Shown: piece by piece, positions 1-8,528 of the stretch | Layout: each line of letters starts with the position of its first letter | How positions within the stretch are numbered: position 1 is the stretch's first letter | Assembly (NCBI GenBank): GCA_016707005.1 | Contig: JADJIQ010000001.1 | Coordinates: 60,001 to 124,000 of the forward strand | DNA from: Ignavibacteria bacterium | Lineage (GTDB): Bacteria; Bacteroidota; Ignavibacteria; Kapaibacteriales; Kapaibacteriaceae | Direction: 5' to 3' | Length of the DNA stretch: 64,000 bases | Notes under the pieces: model-generated | The model's database searches: none | What the model was told of the DNA's origin: nothing | The model's input: only the letters and a program-made list of their open reading frames with translations | Position numbers and translations under genes: made by a program

Positions 1-139
1 TCACAACCGTCCCACCAAATACGATCATGGCAACGTGGCCAATGGTGTGGTTGCCAGCTTTTGTCGTGCCTTCGGCTTACCTTCTACACTTTCTGTCACT
101 TCGCCAAACTCTCCGTTATCGAACAACCTTGAGTACAAA

Positions 140-631
140 ATGATCGTCCGTTCTGAACAAGAAACCGTGGCCGAGATCCTCGACAAAACGCGGAAACTCT
201 CTCGATACTATCTGTCAAAACTCGATGTCGTTGATCCGCTACTCCAGATCCAAGTGGGCGATCATAAGCTCAACTGTATCACATGGATAGCTGCCCATCT
301 AACATGGGCAGAACATGAACTTGTGGTCCGTGCCCTTGGTGCTGAGCCCCTTCCCATCCCGTGGCTCGATCAGTTTCAATATGGTACATCGTCAGAACCG
401 CAAGACTCTTGGCCGTCGCTGAATGAGATCCGCGTAGACCTCGATCGGGTCCATGCTGCCGCACTTGCGGCCATACGCTCTCAAACAGACTTCGGCGATC
501 CCGCTCAGATCGAACTGTTCGGACCAACATCTACTAAACGAGATATCGTTTATCACGCTATCCGCCACGAAGGCACCCACGCCGGCCACCTCGGCTGGCT
601 CTGTAAGCTTAACGGTCTCGAAACGATCTAG
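140..631 (+). CDS. DinB-like four-helix metal-binding protein
   Basis: A protein of about 163 residues with the layout of DinB/YfiT-like putative metal-dependent enzymes. A histidine follows the first helix (AAHLTWAEHELV) and the C-terminal helix carries a His cluster (HAIRHEGTHAGHLGWL), which in this superfamily bind a divalent metal. Substrate unknown; relatives act in thiol-dependent transfer or stress responses. I chose the ATG at 140 because the in-frame sequence upstream (35-139) has no family features. The TAG stop lies inside the first unit of the 8-bp array that follows. A second, distant DinB-like gene lies at 13615. Family fairly sure, function unknown. Confidence 0.7.
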   Translation: MIVRSEQETVAEILDKTRKLSRYYLSKLDVVDPLLQIQVGDHKLNCITWIAAHLTWAEHELVVRALGAEPLPIPWLDQFQYGTSSEPQDSWPSLNEIRVDLDRVHAAALAAIRSQTDFGDPAQIELFGPTSTKRDIVYHAIRHEGTHAGHLGWLCKLNGLETI

Positions 632-706
632 CACTCTACCAATCTAGCACTCTAACACTCTAGCACACTAGCACTCTAACACACTAGCACATTAGCACAT
701 TAACCT
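627..706 (+). repeat. 8-bp tandem array starting at a stop codon
   Basis: Ten consecutive octads in exact 8-base phase, mostly TCTAGCAC, TCTAACAC, ACTAGCAC and ATTAGCAC. The first unit (627-634) contains the TAG stop of the DinB-like gene, and the last unit abuts the CCA end of the opposing tRNA-Val. Since 8 is not a multiple of 3, the TAG or TAA in the units falls in all three frames. A 32-base stretch (634-665) recurs at 11559-11590 with one mismatch. Confidence 0.9.
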
Positions 707-784
707 TGGTGGTCGTTGTAGGACTTGAACCTACGACCTTTCGCGTGTGAGGCGAACGCTCTGAACCGGCTGAGCTAAACGACC
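707..784 (-). tRNA. tRNA-Val (anticodon CAC)
   Basis: Complete cloverleaf of 78 nt with encoded CCA. Acceptor arms GGTCGTT and AACGACC pair fully, the anticodon stem is TTCGC/GCGAA around the loop CTCACAC (anticodon CAC, codon GUG), and the T arm is GTAGG-TTCAAGT-CCTAC. Discriminator base A. A promoter-like element lies 8 nt upstream. Confidence 0.95.
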
Positions 785-792
785 AAGGGGCA

Positions 793-823
793 CAAACATA
801 CAAGTCTATGCCCGTTTCATCAA
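793..823 (-). promoter_or_regulatory. Bacteroidota-type promoter of tRNA-Val
   Basis: On the minus strand, TTG (823-821), a 20-base spacer, then TATGTTTG (800-793), ending 8 nt before the tRNA. This fits the primary-sigma consensus TTTG-N19-21-TAnnTTTG known from Bacteroidota. Confidence 0.6.
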
Positions 824-850
824 GTACGTTAAGATGAGTGTGCTAAAATG

Positions 851-2083
851 TTATGGAGCCCCTTGCGTACCCAGCTTCCGAACGTGCGCAGCAAGTGAAG
901 CGTATTCATCTTCCTTGATCCGACCATCCCATACTGGCATGGTGGATTCAGGATAATACGACCGGACGTTGCGGATCACGGAGATCAGGGTTGAGTCGTC
1001 GGGATACTTCTTGTCGGCCAGACGAAGATCTCCATACCCAACGCCCTTGCTGCCGTGACAATTCACACAACCGTAGGATAGGTAGGCTTTCTCACCGACA
1101 CTGGCACCTGGTTCTGGTGTGTAGACGTGGCTCGGCGGCACAACGTTCGTACTCGTGGGTACGGTCTTGATGTAGGCATACATCGCACGCAGCTCCAGGT
1201 CAGTCATGTGCACGCCGCGAGGCATTGGATACTTGATGGGTTTGCCGTTCGGACGGAAACCATCACGCAATGCACTAACAAATTGCTCTTCTGTCCACGC
1301 CCCTATCCCATGCGTCTTGTCGAACGTGATGTTCGTTGCATACATCGGATTGCGGTTCACATCAAGCATCTGCGTGCCCCCTCCAAAAAACCCCGGCGTC
1401 TTCTCAGGCTCAAGCTGATTCATTGTTGCGATATCGGCTGAGTGACATGCATAACAATCGTACACACCGGTGGCCAGATACTTTCCGTATGCAACCAGAT
1501 TCGTTGTGTCCGGCTGTGCGATCGGCGCCGCAGGGTAGTCGAATGGCTTGAATGCAACAGTTGCTAGGAACTTGGCAAACCACGATGGACTTGATTCAAT
1601 GTTCGTCTGTTCGGTTGATGCAACCATTGCATCATCACTGCGCAACCAGGCAACGATCGACTTGAGATCTTCATCACTCATATGCACGAACTTGGGCATC
1701 CACGGCGGTACATAGAGTCCGGTCTTCGGATGGATCCCCGTTCGCAGCAACCACAACAGCTCCCCGTCCTTCCACGCACCGATCCCCTTGGTTGGGTGAT
1801 TGGTGATGTTCTTTGAATACGCAATGCCGAATTGCTCCGGCAGGTCCAGCATCTGCGTGCCGGATAGCGTGCGGGTGGTTGGATGTCGGTGACACTCAGC
1901 GCAGAGCGACATTGCCAAATGGCGTCCTCGCGCCACTCGCTCAGGCGTGCTTTCCACTGTTACATTAGGTACAGCTACGTCATACGACGGCAATGATCGG
2001 AATTGAATGAAAAGGGCAAAGCCCCCAATCAACAAAACGATCGCAAGCACGGCAAAACCGAGCCATTTTAAGACTCTCTTCAT
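851..2083 (-). CDS. Triheme c-type cytochrome, membrane-anchored
   Basis: A 410-residue protein with an N-terminal hydrophobic segment (about residues 8-27), which is either a signal sequence or an anchor. Three CxxCH heme sites follow: CAECH (61-65), CYACH (210-214) and CVNCH (339-343). The tandem cytochrome c domains resemble cytochrome subunits that take electrons from membrane dehydrogenases; it should work in the periplasm. Met residues after the heme sites (for example in PPWMP and YPMPRG) are candidate axial ligands. The start at 2083 has a strong ribosome binding site (GGGAGGG). No dehydrogenase gene adjoins; the neighbour is a divergent TonB receptor gene, so the partner is unknown. 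Heme content sure, pathway not. Confidence 0.85.
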   Translation of the reverse strand: MKRVLKWLGFAVLAIVLLIGGFALFIQFRSLPSYDVAVPNVTVESTPERVARGRHLAMSLCAECHRHPTTRTLSGTQMLDLPEQFGIAYSKNITNHPTKGIGAWKDGELLWLLRTGIHPKTGLYVPPWMPKFVHMSDEDLKSIVAWLRSDDAMVASTEQTNIESSPSWFAKFLATVAFKPFDYPAAPIAQPDTTNLVAYGKYLATGVYDCYACHSADIATMNQLEPEKTPGFFGGGTQMLDVNRNPMYATNITFDKTHGIGAWTEEQFVSALRDGFRPNGKPIKYPMPRGVHMTDLELRAMYAYIKTVPTSTNVVPPSHVYTPEPGASVGEKAYLSYGCVNCHGSKGVGYGDLRLADKKYPDDSTLISVIRNVRSYYPESTMPVWDGRIKEDEYASLAAHVRKLGTQGAP

Positions 2084-2188
2084 GAACCCTCCCAGGTTTG
2101 TGTTGTTTTCTACCCCCATGAGCCGAAGCGCAATTCTACAACGGAAATCGATGGCAAAGAACACCGTAGTTTTGCTGTTCACGAAAAA

Positions 2189-4102
2189 ATGCTCCATACC
2201 CTCCTGCTGTCCTGTTCCCTTGCTTTCACAGCACCTGCTGCGAATGATAGTGTGCGCGCCGATACAACGGTGCTGCCTGCAGTGAACGTTGTAGCCGAAC
2301 GGTGGCTTACAGACGAAACTGGAGCAGGGATGCCGATCACAAGGCTCGACAATACACTCCTTGCTCGATTGGCACCACAATCGTTGGTCTCTGTCCTACC
2401 ACTCATACCGGGAGTGTTCGTTCGTGATTATGGTGGACTGGGCGGACTCAAGACTTTTTCTATCCGAGGGGGCTCCTCGTCTCAAGCATTGGTTATGATC
2501 GACGGTGCGCGCATGTCTTCGGCACAGGCCGGTACCATTGATCTTGGACTTCTCCCGGCGCGCTTCGTAGACAACGTTGATGTGATACGCGGCGGAGTAA
2601 GCGCACTCTATGGCGCAAATGCGCTGACCGGTGCGATGGACGTGCAACTTCGTGTACCGTCAACACCATCTGTCCGCGCCTTTGCCGGCGGTGGATCTTT
2701 CGATGAGTGGCGGCTTGCAATGGGAGCAACGGCCAACATCGGATCGGTCAGGATCGGTGTTGATGTTGAATCCCTTGGCAGCGCAGGTTCATTCCCGTTC
2801 ACCACGGATCAATTCGGTGAAACGTATGAGATCAACCGACAGAACGGTGATGTCCGTTCCACGTTCGGCACCGTGCGATGTGAATCAGATGATCTAGGAT
2901 CCATCACGTTGTTCGGCAGATCAAGCGATAGAGGTGTTCCTGGCGCAGTGGTGCAAGGAAACGTGACTAATGCCAATGCTCGTCTTTCCGATAACGACCT
3001 CGTTGGCCTTCTGCGCATCCCCGTTGCAACAACATCGCTCGGCGCGGTCGTGGTCAATGGTTCCGGACGTATTCTCGTTCAACACTACGTTGATCCGGAT
3101 GCTAACATTACTGGTCCGGATGGAATAGACGTTGACTATCTGCAGCACGATGTATCCTTCGGTGCAACATTGAGTGGCTCTGCAGTTGGTCTTGTCCATA
3201 CTACTCGGATCGATGCCGGATATGCAGATCTCATCGGTGATGAGATCGTAACGGACACAGGTTCGATGGTTATCCGCAGATCTGTTGGACTCGCAACTGA
3301 CTGGCAATGGATGGTGAATTCGGATCTCGACATGCGACTCGCCCTTCGACTCGACGGATTCTCAGACGTTGGATGGGCCGTTTCGCCCCTTATCGCTCTC
3401 CGATACGCGGTGCTCCCAACACTCTCTCTACGTACGACGTGGAGCTATAACTTCCGTCCGCCCACGTTCAATGAGCTGTACTTCCTCAACTACGGAACAC
3501 GCACGTTGCAACCGGAGAGATCACATTCGTTCGACGTGGGTGTAGTTTCTCGACCGTTCTCCTGGCTTAGTATCGACCTCGATGCCTTCGCGATCTTCAC
3601 CACCAACCTCATCGTGTCGGTTCCGGTGAGCCCCGTTATCACCAGTGCACAGAACGTTGGATCTGCTCGCTCGCTTGGTTTGGAACTCACGTCGCGCGGT
3701 TCGTGGTTCAACGGACGATTGATCGCACAGTGGTCGTACACATTGCAGCACGTAACAGATGAAACCAGCAGGCCAGGCCTTGATGGAACGATGATCCCAT
3801 ATGCCGTTCCGGAGCTCGCGTCGTTGATGGTGCAATGGGATGACGAGGTCTGGAACGGGTCTCTTACCTGGACCTATACCGGCTACCGATACGCCCAAGC
3901 CGGCGGGGAATACACGTCGTTGATGCAGCCCTTTGCCGTGGTCGGCGCACAGATCGGAGTTCATGTGAAGGGGCTTTCCACTCGTGCAGACGTGCGGATC
4001 CAGGTGGACAATCTCTTCGACGTTTCGTACCAGGTGATACGGGGCTTTCCAATGCCCGGACGTGTCGTTCGCTTGGCAACATCGATCGAGGTGTTGCCAT
4101 GA
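2189..4102 (+). CDS. TonB-dependent outer-membrane receptor, BtuB-like
   Basis: A 637-residue outer-membrane barrel with a signal peptide, a plug domain (about residues 35-155, with the conserved FSIRGGSSSQALVMIDGARM-type stretch and VDVIRGGVSALYGANALTG) and a 22-strand-type barrel ending in a C-terminal strand. It imports a scarce ligand with energy from TonB. The next genes overlap by 4 bases and the third resembles BtuG-type propellers, so cobalamin or a similar compound is the best guess. I see no cobalamin riboswitch in the 105 bases upstream, so B12 rests on gene context only. TAGTTTTG at 2167-2174 could be the -7 element. Confidence 0.85.
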   Translation: MLHTLLLSCSLAFTAPAANDSVRADTTVLPAVNVVAERWLTDETGAGMPITRLDNTLLARLAPQSLVSVLPLIPGVFVRDYGGLGGLKTFSIRGGSSSQALVMIDGARMSSAQAGTIDLGLLPARFVDNVDVIRGGVSALYGANALTGAMDVQLRVPSTPSVRAFAGGGSFDEWRLAMGATANIGSVRIGVDVESLGSAGSFPFTTDQFGETYEINRQNGDVRSTFGTVRCESDDLGSITLFGRSSDRGVPGAVVQGNVTNANARLSDNDLVGLLRIPVATTSLGAVVVNGSGRILVQHYVDPDANITGPDGIDVDYLQHDVSFGATLSGSAVGLVHTTRIDAGYADLIGDEIVTDTGSMVIRRSVGLATDWQWMVNSDLDMRLALRLDGFSDVGWAVSPLIALRYAVLPTLSLRTTWSYNFRPPTFNELYFLNYGTRTLQPERSHSFDVGVVSRPFSWLSIDLDAFAIFTTNLIVSVPVSPVITSAQNVGSARSLGLELTSRGSWFNGRLIAQWSYTLQHVTDETSRPGLDGTMIPYAVPELASLMVQWDDEVWNGSLTWTYTGYRYAQAGGEYTSLMQPFAVVGAQIGVHVKGLSTRADVRIQVDNLFDVSYQVIRGFPMPGRVVRLATSIEVLP

Positions 4103-5148
4103 AACGTCAGCTGATCAGCGTGGAATGTCAACACCTTCATGATGCCGCCGTTGCTGAAGGGAAGGATACATACATCGACCCAACAACAGGGTACATGGTC
4201 CTTACGCGGCTTGCTCATGAGTGTAGAGGAACGTGCTGCGGTAGTGCTTGCAGACACTGCCCCTTTGATTGGAAGAATGTGATCGGCAGGCAGATGCCGT
4301 CGGTGATCATCGTGCTTCTGCTCGCTGCAAGCGTAGCGATTGCACAATACACACCACAGCGCTGTGATACCGTTACACGCTTCACACCCGGTGTTGGACA
4401 ATCCACCGGACAAGGTCCCATCTTCTTCCCAACCAACATCTTCACCGGTCCAGCGCCCCTTGCCTCTGATACCGTGCCATTGACCGAACCACGTGATGTC
4501 TGTTCCATCGGACTCGGTGGTGCGATCGTGGTTGGGTTCCGTTCAGCCGTGATCATAGATGGTCCGGGAGCCGACTTCACGATCTTCGAGAACGCCTTCC
4601 GTTTCCTCGGAAGGATCTATGCAGAGCCGGCCATGGTTGAGGTAAGCAAGGACGGCCTAACGTGGAAGCCGTTCCCCTTTGATTCACTCACGTTGAAGGG
4701 ATGTGCCGGCATCACACCAACAACAGGGTATGATCCGTTTGATCCAACTGTGAGTGGGGGAGACACATTCGATCTTGCAACGATCGGCGTCGACACCGTT
4801 CGGTGGATCCGCATCACCGATGTGACTTCCATCATCCGTAATGATCCGTCTCATCCATTCTTTGATCCAACATTGTCCGGATTCGATCTTGATGTTGTCA
4901 TCGGACTGCACGCAATGCCTGCTGCCTTTGCACAGGCATTGACCGATGTTGTTCAAACGTCGATCGTCAGAGTGGATGCCCTACGTCCTTCCACACTCTC
5001 CGTCTTCGATGTACAGGGGACTGTGCTGTATCGTGCCTCTATACAATCGGGCGTGATCATGTTCGATCTCGCCCCCTTCACCTCAGGCGCGTTGTTTGTG
5101 GTGATCGACGATGAAATGCAGCGCACAACGCTCAAGGTGTTGCGATGA
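4099..5148 (+). CDS. DUF5522-like Cys-rich domain joined in frame to a secreted protein
   Basis: Residues 1-65 form a small Cys-rich module with RGTCCGSACRHCPF, typical of stand-alone DUF5522 proteins. It is followed in the same frame, with no stop, by Met66 and a classic signal peptide (SVIIVLLLAASVAIAQ). The rest is a beta-rich secreted domain (GADFTIFENAF, MVEVSKDGLTW, SGGDTFDLATIG, VRWIRITDV) with a short T9SS-like tail ending TTLKVLR. A signal peptide cannot work at residue 66, so translation may also begin at ATG 4294 (GGCAGG just upstream), giving two products from one frame. Starts inside the receptor's stop (ATGA). The secreted domain may be a surface accessory of the uptake system. 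Confidence 0.7.
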   Translation: MKRQLISVECQHLHDAAVAEGKDTYIDPTTGYMVLTRLAHECRGTCCGSACRHCPFDWKNVIGRQMPSVIIVLLLAASVAIAQYTPQRCDTVTRFTPGVGQSTGQGPIFFPTNIFTGPAPLASDTVPLTEPRDVCSIGLGGAIVVGFRSAVIIDGPGADFTIFENAFRFLGRIYAEPAMVEVSKDGLTWKPFPFDSLTLKGCAGITPTTGYDPFDPTVSGGDTFDLATIGVDTVRWIRITDVTSIIRNDPSHPFFDPTLSGFDLDVVIGLHAMPAAFAQALTDVVQTSIVRVDALRPSTLSVFDVQGTVLYRASIQSGVIMFDLAPFTSGALFVVIDDEMQRTTLKVLR

Positions 5149-6209
5149 AGAACATCATCATTGCCATCATTGCCCTTGGTGTTGTGCGATGTGTTCCTGT
5201 GCCCACTGCTCCTGCCGTGACAACAACACCTCTCACCGAGGGGGGAGTATTCGTTGTCTGTGAAGGGTTGTGGCGTCAGAACAATGCAACGTTATCCTAT
5301 GTTACTCCGTCTGGAGCCGCAGAACGCGATGTTGTATCAACCCGCAATGCCGATCTGCGTCTGGGAGATACGGGCAGCGACATTCTCATCCACGGAGACA
5401 GCGTCTATGTCTGTGCAAGTTCATCCGGTAGCATAGAGGTCTTCCATCGCAAGACCGGAACGTGGCAAGGTCGCATTCTTTTTGACCGAGGCAGAGAACC
5501 CTACAAGCTCTCCCTGCTTAATGACACTTCGGCCGTGTGTTCCATTCTCAACGATGACTGTATTGCCGAGATTCATCTTCGTAACCTCAGCGTACGCGTT
5601 GCCAAGGCACCCACGGGTCCGGCACCGGAGGGACTCTGCGTGATGGACAACAAGATCTACGTTGCCAACAGTGGTCTAGGAGATCTACGTAGTAAAGAAG
5701 AAGGGGCAGGCACGGTAAGCATCCTCGACGCACGGGATCTACGCATTGTGAATACAATACCTGGACTTCCCAACGTGATGTCGTGTACTGCAGACCCACA
5801 GCGCAACAGAGTATGGATCGTCTACCGTCACCTTGCGTCGCAGCCCGACTCCCTAGGCGGTGTTGTGCTCTATGACCCAACGGCCAACACCATCATCGAT
5901 CATCAACGCTATAACTCTCCCAAGGGGCTTGTTGTTGACCAGCAATCTGGACGTATCTACATCCTTCACAGAGCGGGCATCGATGCGTATGATCACACAA
6001 CACGCACTACAACGCCCCTTATCCAACATGTTTCCGGAAACGGCAACGATGTTTGGTATTCACTCGGTTGGTGGACCCAGCAGAACATCCTCCTCGTTGG
6101 CAACGCTCGCTCCTACGTTACTGATGGAGAAGTGATCGCCATCGACCTCAACGGAGCGATACGTTTCCGGACTGGTGTGGGTCTTAATCCGTCAGCATTT
6201 GGAGACTAG
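5145..6209 (+). CDS. Surface beta-propeller, BtuG-like
   Basis: A 354-residue protein with an N-terminal hydrophobic segment followed by Cys16 (GVVRC; a poor lipobox because Arg precedes Cys). About seven propeller blades follow, of the YVTN/DUF5074 type, with repeated motifs such as VYVCASSSGSIEVF, IYVANSG and GTVSILDARDLRIV. In Bacteroides, BtuG is a surface propeller that binds cobalamin and hands it to BtuB; this gene's place at the end of a TonB-receptor operon matches that. Ligand not proven. Starts within the upstream stop (ATGA). Its TAG stop is part of the first heptad of the following array. Confidence 0.65.
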   Translation: MKNIIIAIIALGVVRCVPVPTAPAVTTTPLTEGGVFVVCEGLWRQNNATLSYVTPSGAAERDVVSTRNADLRLGDTGSDILIHGDSVYVCASSSGSIEVFHRKTGTWQGRILFDRGREPYKLSLLNDTSAVCSILNDDCIAEIHLRNLSVRVAKAPTGPAPEGLCVMDNKIYVANSGLGDLRSKEEGAGTVSILDARDLRIVNTIPGLPNVMSCTADPQRNRVWIVYRHLASQPDSLGGVVLYDPTANTIIDHQRYNSPKGLVVDQQSGRIYILHRAGIDAYDHTTRTTTPLIQHVSGNGNDVWYSLGWWTQQNILLVGNARSYVTDGEVIAIDLNGAIRFRTGVGLNPSAFGD

Positions 6210-6404
6210 TTACTAGTTACTAGTTACTAGTTACTAGTTACTAGTTACTAGTTACTAGTTACCAGTTACGAGTTACTAGTTACTAGTTACCAGTTACTTG
6301 CTACTTGTGATTAATGACCGTCATTAGTAACTAGTAACTAGTAACTAGTAATTAGTAACTAGTAACTAGTAACTAGTAATTAGTAACTAGTAACTAGTCA
6401 TCAG
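6205..6404. repeat. Mirror-image heptad array between convergent genes
   Basis: Left arm 6205-6295: thirteen heptads in exact phase, ACTAGTT with a few ACCAGTT/ACGAGTT variants. Right arm about 6323-6396: about ten inverted heptads (AACTAGT, AATTAGT). Between them sits the odd palindrome TAATGAC-C-GTCATTA (6312-6326). The whole region could fold into one long imperfect hairpin. The left arm starts on the stop codon of the propeller gene; the right arm starts next to the stop of yciH, so both genes read into ACTAGTT units. Confidence 0.95.
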
Positions 6405-6734
6405 TCATTTCTTCAACCGATATCCTTCTGCTTCAAGCACCTTCTTCATACGCTCTGCGTGGTCGCCTTGCATTTCGATCGTTTGATCAACGAGTTGACC
6501 GCCGGCGCCGAGGGTTTTCTTGAAGAGGGTGAGGAGTCGGTTGAGCTCCATGGGATGGGAGAAGAAGCCCCATGCGATGGATACGGGCTTGCCACGACGT
6601 TTTTCAACACGCACGCGGAGTTGGAGAACCTGACCGTCATGACCGCGACGTTTATCATCGGCCTTGGCAGTGGGATTGTTTTTATCGGGCTCGGGTATGC
6701 CGAGCATTGAGGCGAGATCTTCGAGTCCGGGCAT
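6405..6734 (-). CDS. yciH: SUI1/eIF1-like translation factor YciH
   Basis: A 109-residue protein with the SUI1 fold. The typical stretches are GKPVSIAWGF, LFKKTLGAGGQLVD and IEMQGDHAERMKKVLEAEGY. In E. coli YciH influences the fidelity of start-codon and initiator-tRNA selection; a similar role on the 30S subunit is likely. Full length for the family. Divergent from plsC and convergent with the propeller gene across the heptad array. Confidence 0.85.
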   Translation of the reverse strand: MPGLEDLASMLGIPEPDKNNPTAKADDKRRGHDGQVLQLRVRVEKRRGKPVSIAWGFFSHPMELNRLLTLFKKTLGAGGQLVDQTIEMQGDHAERMKKVLEAEGYRLKK

Positions 6735-6796
6735 GATTCAAACCTACGGAAAGTGCAGAACTTGCCCGTGGAGCTCTTCCTTCCGAGGTTTGTGGA

Positions 6797-7504
6797 ATGA
6801 GAACATGGCTGATTCTGGCAGTGATCTTCGTAGTAACCGCGCTTTATGCTGTTGTTGCGATGATGCATATGATCCTCTTTCGCAATGAAGAGGTCTTCTT
6901 TGCCTATTCCCGGTCGTGGTCAAAATTGCTTTTGTGGTTTTCCAATGTCCACGTAACTATGGAAGGGGCTTCTGCCCTCCGTCCGGGTGAACGTCACATC
7001 TACGTTTCCAACCACGCCAGTTTGTTTGACATTCCGGTGATCCTTGCCAACGTGCCGGATAATGTGCGCATCATGTACAAACGTGAACTCCGAAAGATTC
7101 CCATCTTTGGCTGGTGTCTCCGGTTTTCGCCCTACATCGCGATCGACAGAGAGAGGAGTCGAGAAGCCAGCGATGTGCTGGATTCCGTTGTTGAAACACT
7201 CAGCACAGGCAGCTCCGTGCTTGTCTTTCCGGAGGGCACTCGATCCGAAGACGGTAATGTAGGAGTATTCCGCAGAGGTGCCTTTGCCCTTGCCGTTCGC
7301 AGTGGGCGGACCATTGTGCCCCTTTCCCTGACCGGAACTGCAGGGATCCTTCCAAAGAAGACAAGGCATATTCAGGGCGGAAATGTCACGCTGAGAATCG
7401 ACGCCCCGATAGCTGTTCCCCAGCCGGCCACACGTGAGATCGAAAAGGGGCTTATGGCACAGGTTCGGCAGATCATCGCGAACAACGTAGATTCGCAGGT
7501 ATGA
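6797..7504 (+). CDS. plsC: 1-acyl-glycerol-3-phosphate acyltransferase
   Basis: A 235-residue membrane acyltransferase that makes phosphatidic acid from lysophosphatidic acid. It has an N-terminal membrane helix (residues 4-27), the catalytic NHxxxxD motif as NHASLFD (His73, Asp78), and the substrate-binding motif FPEGTRS (144-150). First gene of a plsC-gatC-kdsB run in which each start overlaps the preceding stop by 4 bases, so they are probably translated from one mRNA. Confidence 0.9.
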   Translation: MRTWLILAVIFVVTALYAVVAMMHMILFRNEEVFFAYSRSWSKLLLWFSNVHVTMEGASALRPGERHIYVSNHASLFDIPVILANVPDNVRIMYKRELRKIPIFGWCLRFSPYIAIDRERSREASDVLDSVVETLSTGSSVLVFPEGTRSEDGNVGVFRRGAFALAVRSGRTIVPLSLTGTAGILPKKTRHIQGGNVTLRIDAPIAVPQPATREIEKGLMAQVRQIIANNVDSQV

Positions 7505-7782
7505 ATGTATCCGATATCCATCGCATTGCTGAACTCGCCCGACTGAGATTCACGGATGCTGAGGCTGAGGCATTTGCCGAGCAGTTCTCCAGCATCGTGG
7601 ACTATGTGGGTGCGATCAACTCCGTAGACATGTCAGGTGTTGAACCACTCACGTCTGTGAACAACACCGTGAATGTCCTTCGCGAAGACATTGTTGGGGA
7701 GTGCCTCACAACGGAAGAGGCCCTGCGCAATGCTCCACGAAAGAACGAAGCCTTTATCAAGGTGCCCAAGGTTCTGGGATGA
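7501..7782 (+). CDS. gatC: Asp/Glu-tRNA amidotransferase subunit C
   Basis: A 93-residue protein matching GatC: IHRIAELARLRFTDAEAE at the start, an acidic middle helix, VEPLTSVNNTVNVLREDIV, and a C-terminal EALRNAPRKNEAFIKVPKVL. GatC stabilises the GatCAB complex that converts Glu-tRNA(Gln) or Asp-tRNA(Asn) to the amidated forms. gatA and gatB are not in the window. Overlaps plsC and kdsB by 4 bases each. Confidence 0.93.
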   Translation: MNVSDIHRIAELARLRFTDAEAEAFAEQFSSIVDYVGAINSVDMSGVEPLTSVNNTVNVLREDIVGECLTTEEALRNAPRKNEAFIKVPKVLG

Positions 7783-8528
7783 TCGTAGGTATCATTCCGG
7801 CACGGTACGCGTCAACGCGGTTGCCGGGAAAGCCCCTTATCGATCTAGAGGGTCAAACGATGATCGAGCGTGTATGGCGTGCAGCCATGGCAGCGTCAAC
7901 GTTCGACAGAGTGGTGATCGCCACAGATAGTGAACACATCGTTGCTGAGGCCCAGAGGATCCGTGCGGAGGTGGTACTCACGTCTCCAGATGAGCCCAGC
8001 GGAACGGACAGATGTTATGCGGCCATACGTGCACTGAAAATCGCTCCTGACGTGATCGTCAACATTCAGGGTGATGAACCACTCTTGCAGCCAAACGTCC
8101 TTACACACTGTGTTGAAGCACTTCGCAGTCAGGGCGCCGATGTGGCTACCCCGGTGAAACGTATTTCGTCTGTACTCGATCTTGCCGATCCCAACGTGGT
8201 AAAGGTAGCGCTCACGGCAACCGGACGAGCGCTGTATTTCTCACGATCACCGATCCCACACGTGCGCGGCGTGGAAGTTGCGCAATGGTTGGCAACGGGG
8301 GAGTACTGGAAACATATCGGACTCTATGCATATACGGCAGAGTCGTTGAAACAACACGTTATGCTGCCCCCTTCGCCTCTAGAACGGATGGAGCATCTTG
8401 AGCAGCTTCGGTTGCTTGAGTATGGGGCTCATATCACGTGTGTTGAGATCGAACACGATGCTGTGAGTGTGGATACTGCTGACGATGTAGAGCGCGTGCG
8501 AGCCATCCTCCGTGCGGATCTGGCCTAG
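7779..8528 (+). CDS. kdsB: CMP-KDO synthetase
   Basis: A 249-residue cytidylyltransferase that activates KDO with CTP for LPS inner core synthesis. Visible: N-terminal nucleotide-binding IIPARYASTRLPGKPL, the metal-binding NIQGDEPLL segment and FSRSPIPHVR. The start at ATG 7779 overlaps the gatC stop; the frame is open further upstream but that part lies inside gatC. It converges with the next gene with a 4-base overlap of the 3' ends. Indicates that the organism makes LPS. Confidence 0.95.
   Translation: MIVGIIPARYASTRLPGKPLIDLEGQTMIERVWRAAMAASTFDRVVIATDSEHIVAEAQRIRAEVVLTSPDEPSGTDRCYAAIRALKIAPDVIVNIQGDEPLLQPNVLTHCVEALRSQGADVATPVKRISSVLDLADPNVVKVALTATGRALYFSRSPIPHVRGVEVAQWLATGEYWKHIGLYAYTAESLKQHVMLPPSPLERMEHLEQLRLLEYGAHITCVEIEHDAVSVDTADDVERVRAILRADLA

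Noticed and set aside
35..139. N-terminal extension of the first DinB-like gene
   Set aside because: The 35 extra residues have no similarity to the family; ATG 140 fits better.
2084..2188. Cobalamin riboswitch before the BtuB-like gene
   Set aside because: The gap is too short and lacks the conserved core boxes.
6205..6404. CRISPR array
   Set aside because: Units are 7 bases without spacers and no cas gene is present; the same holds for the 8- and 14-bp arrays.
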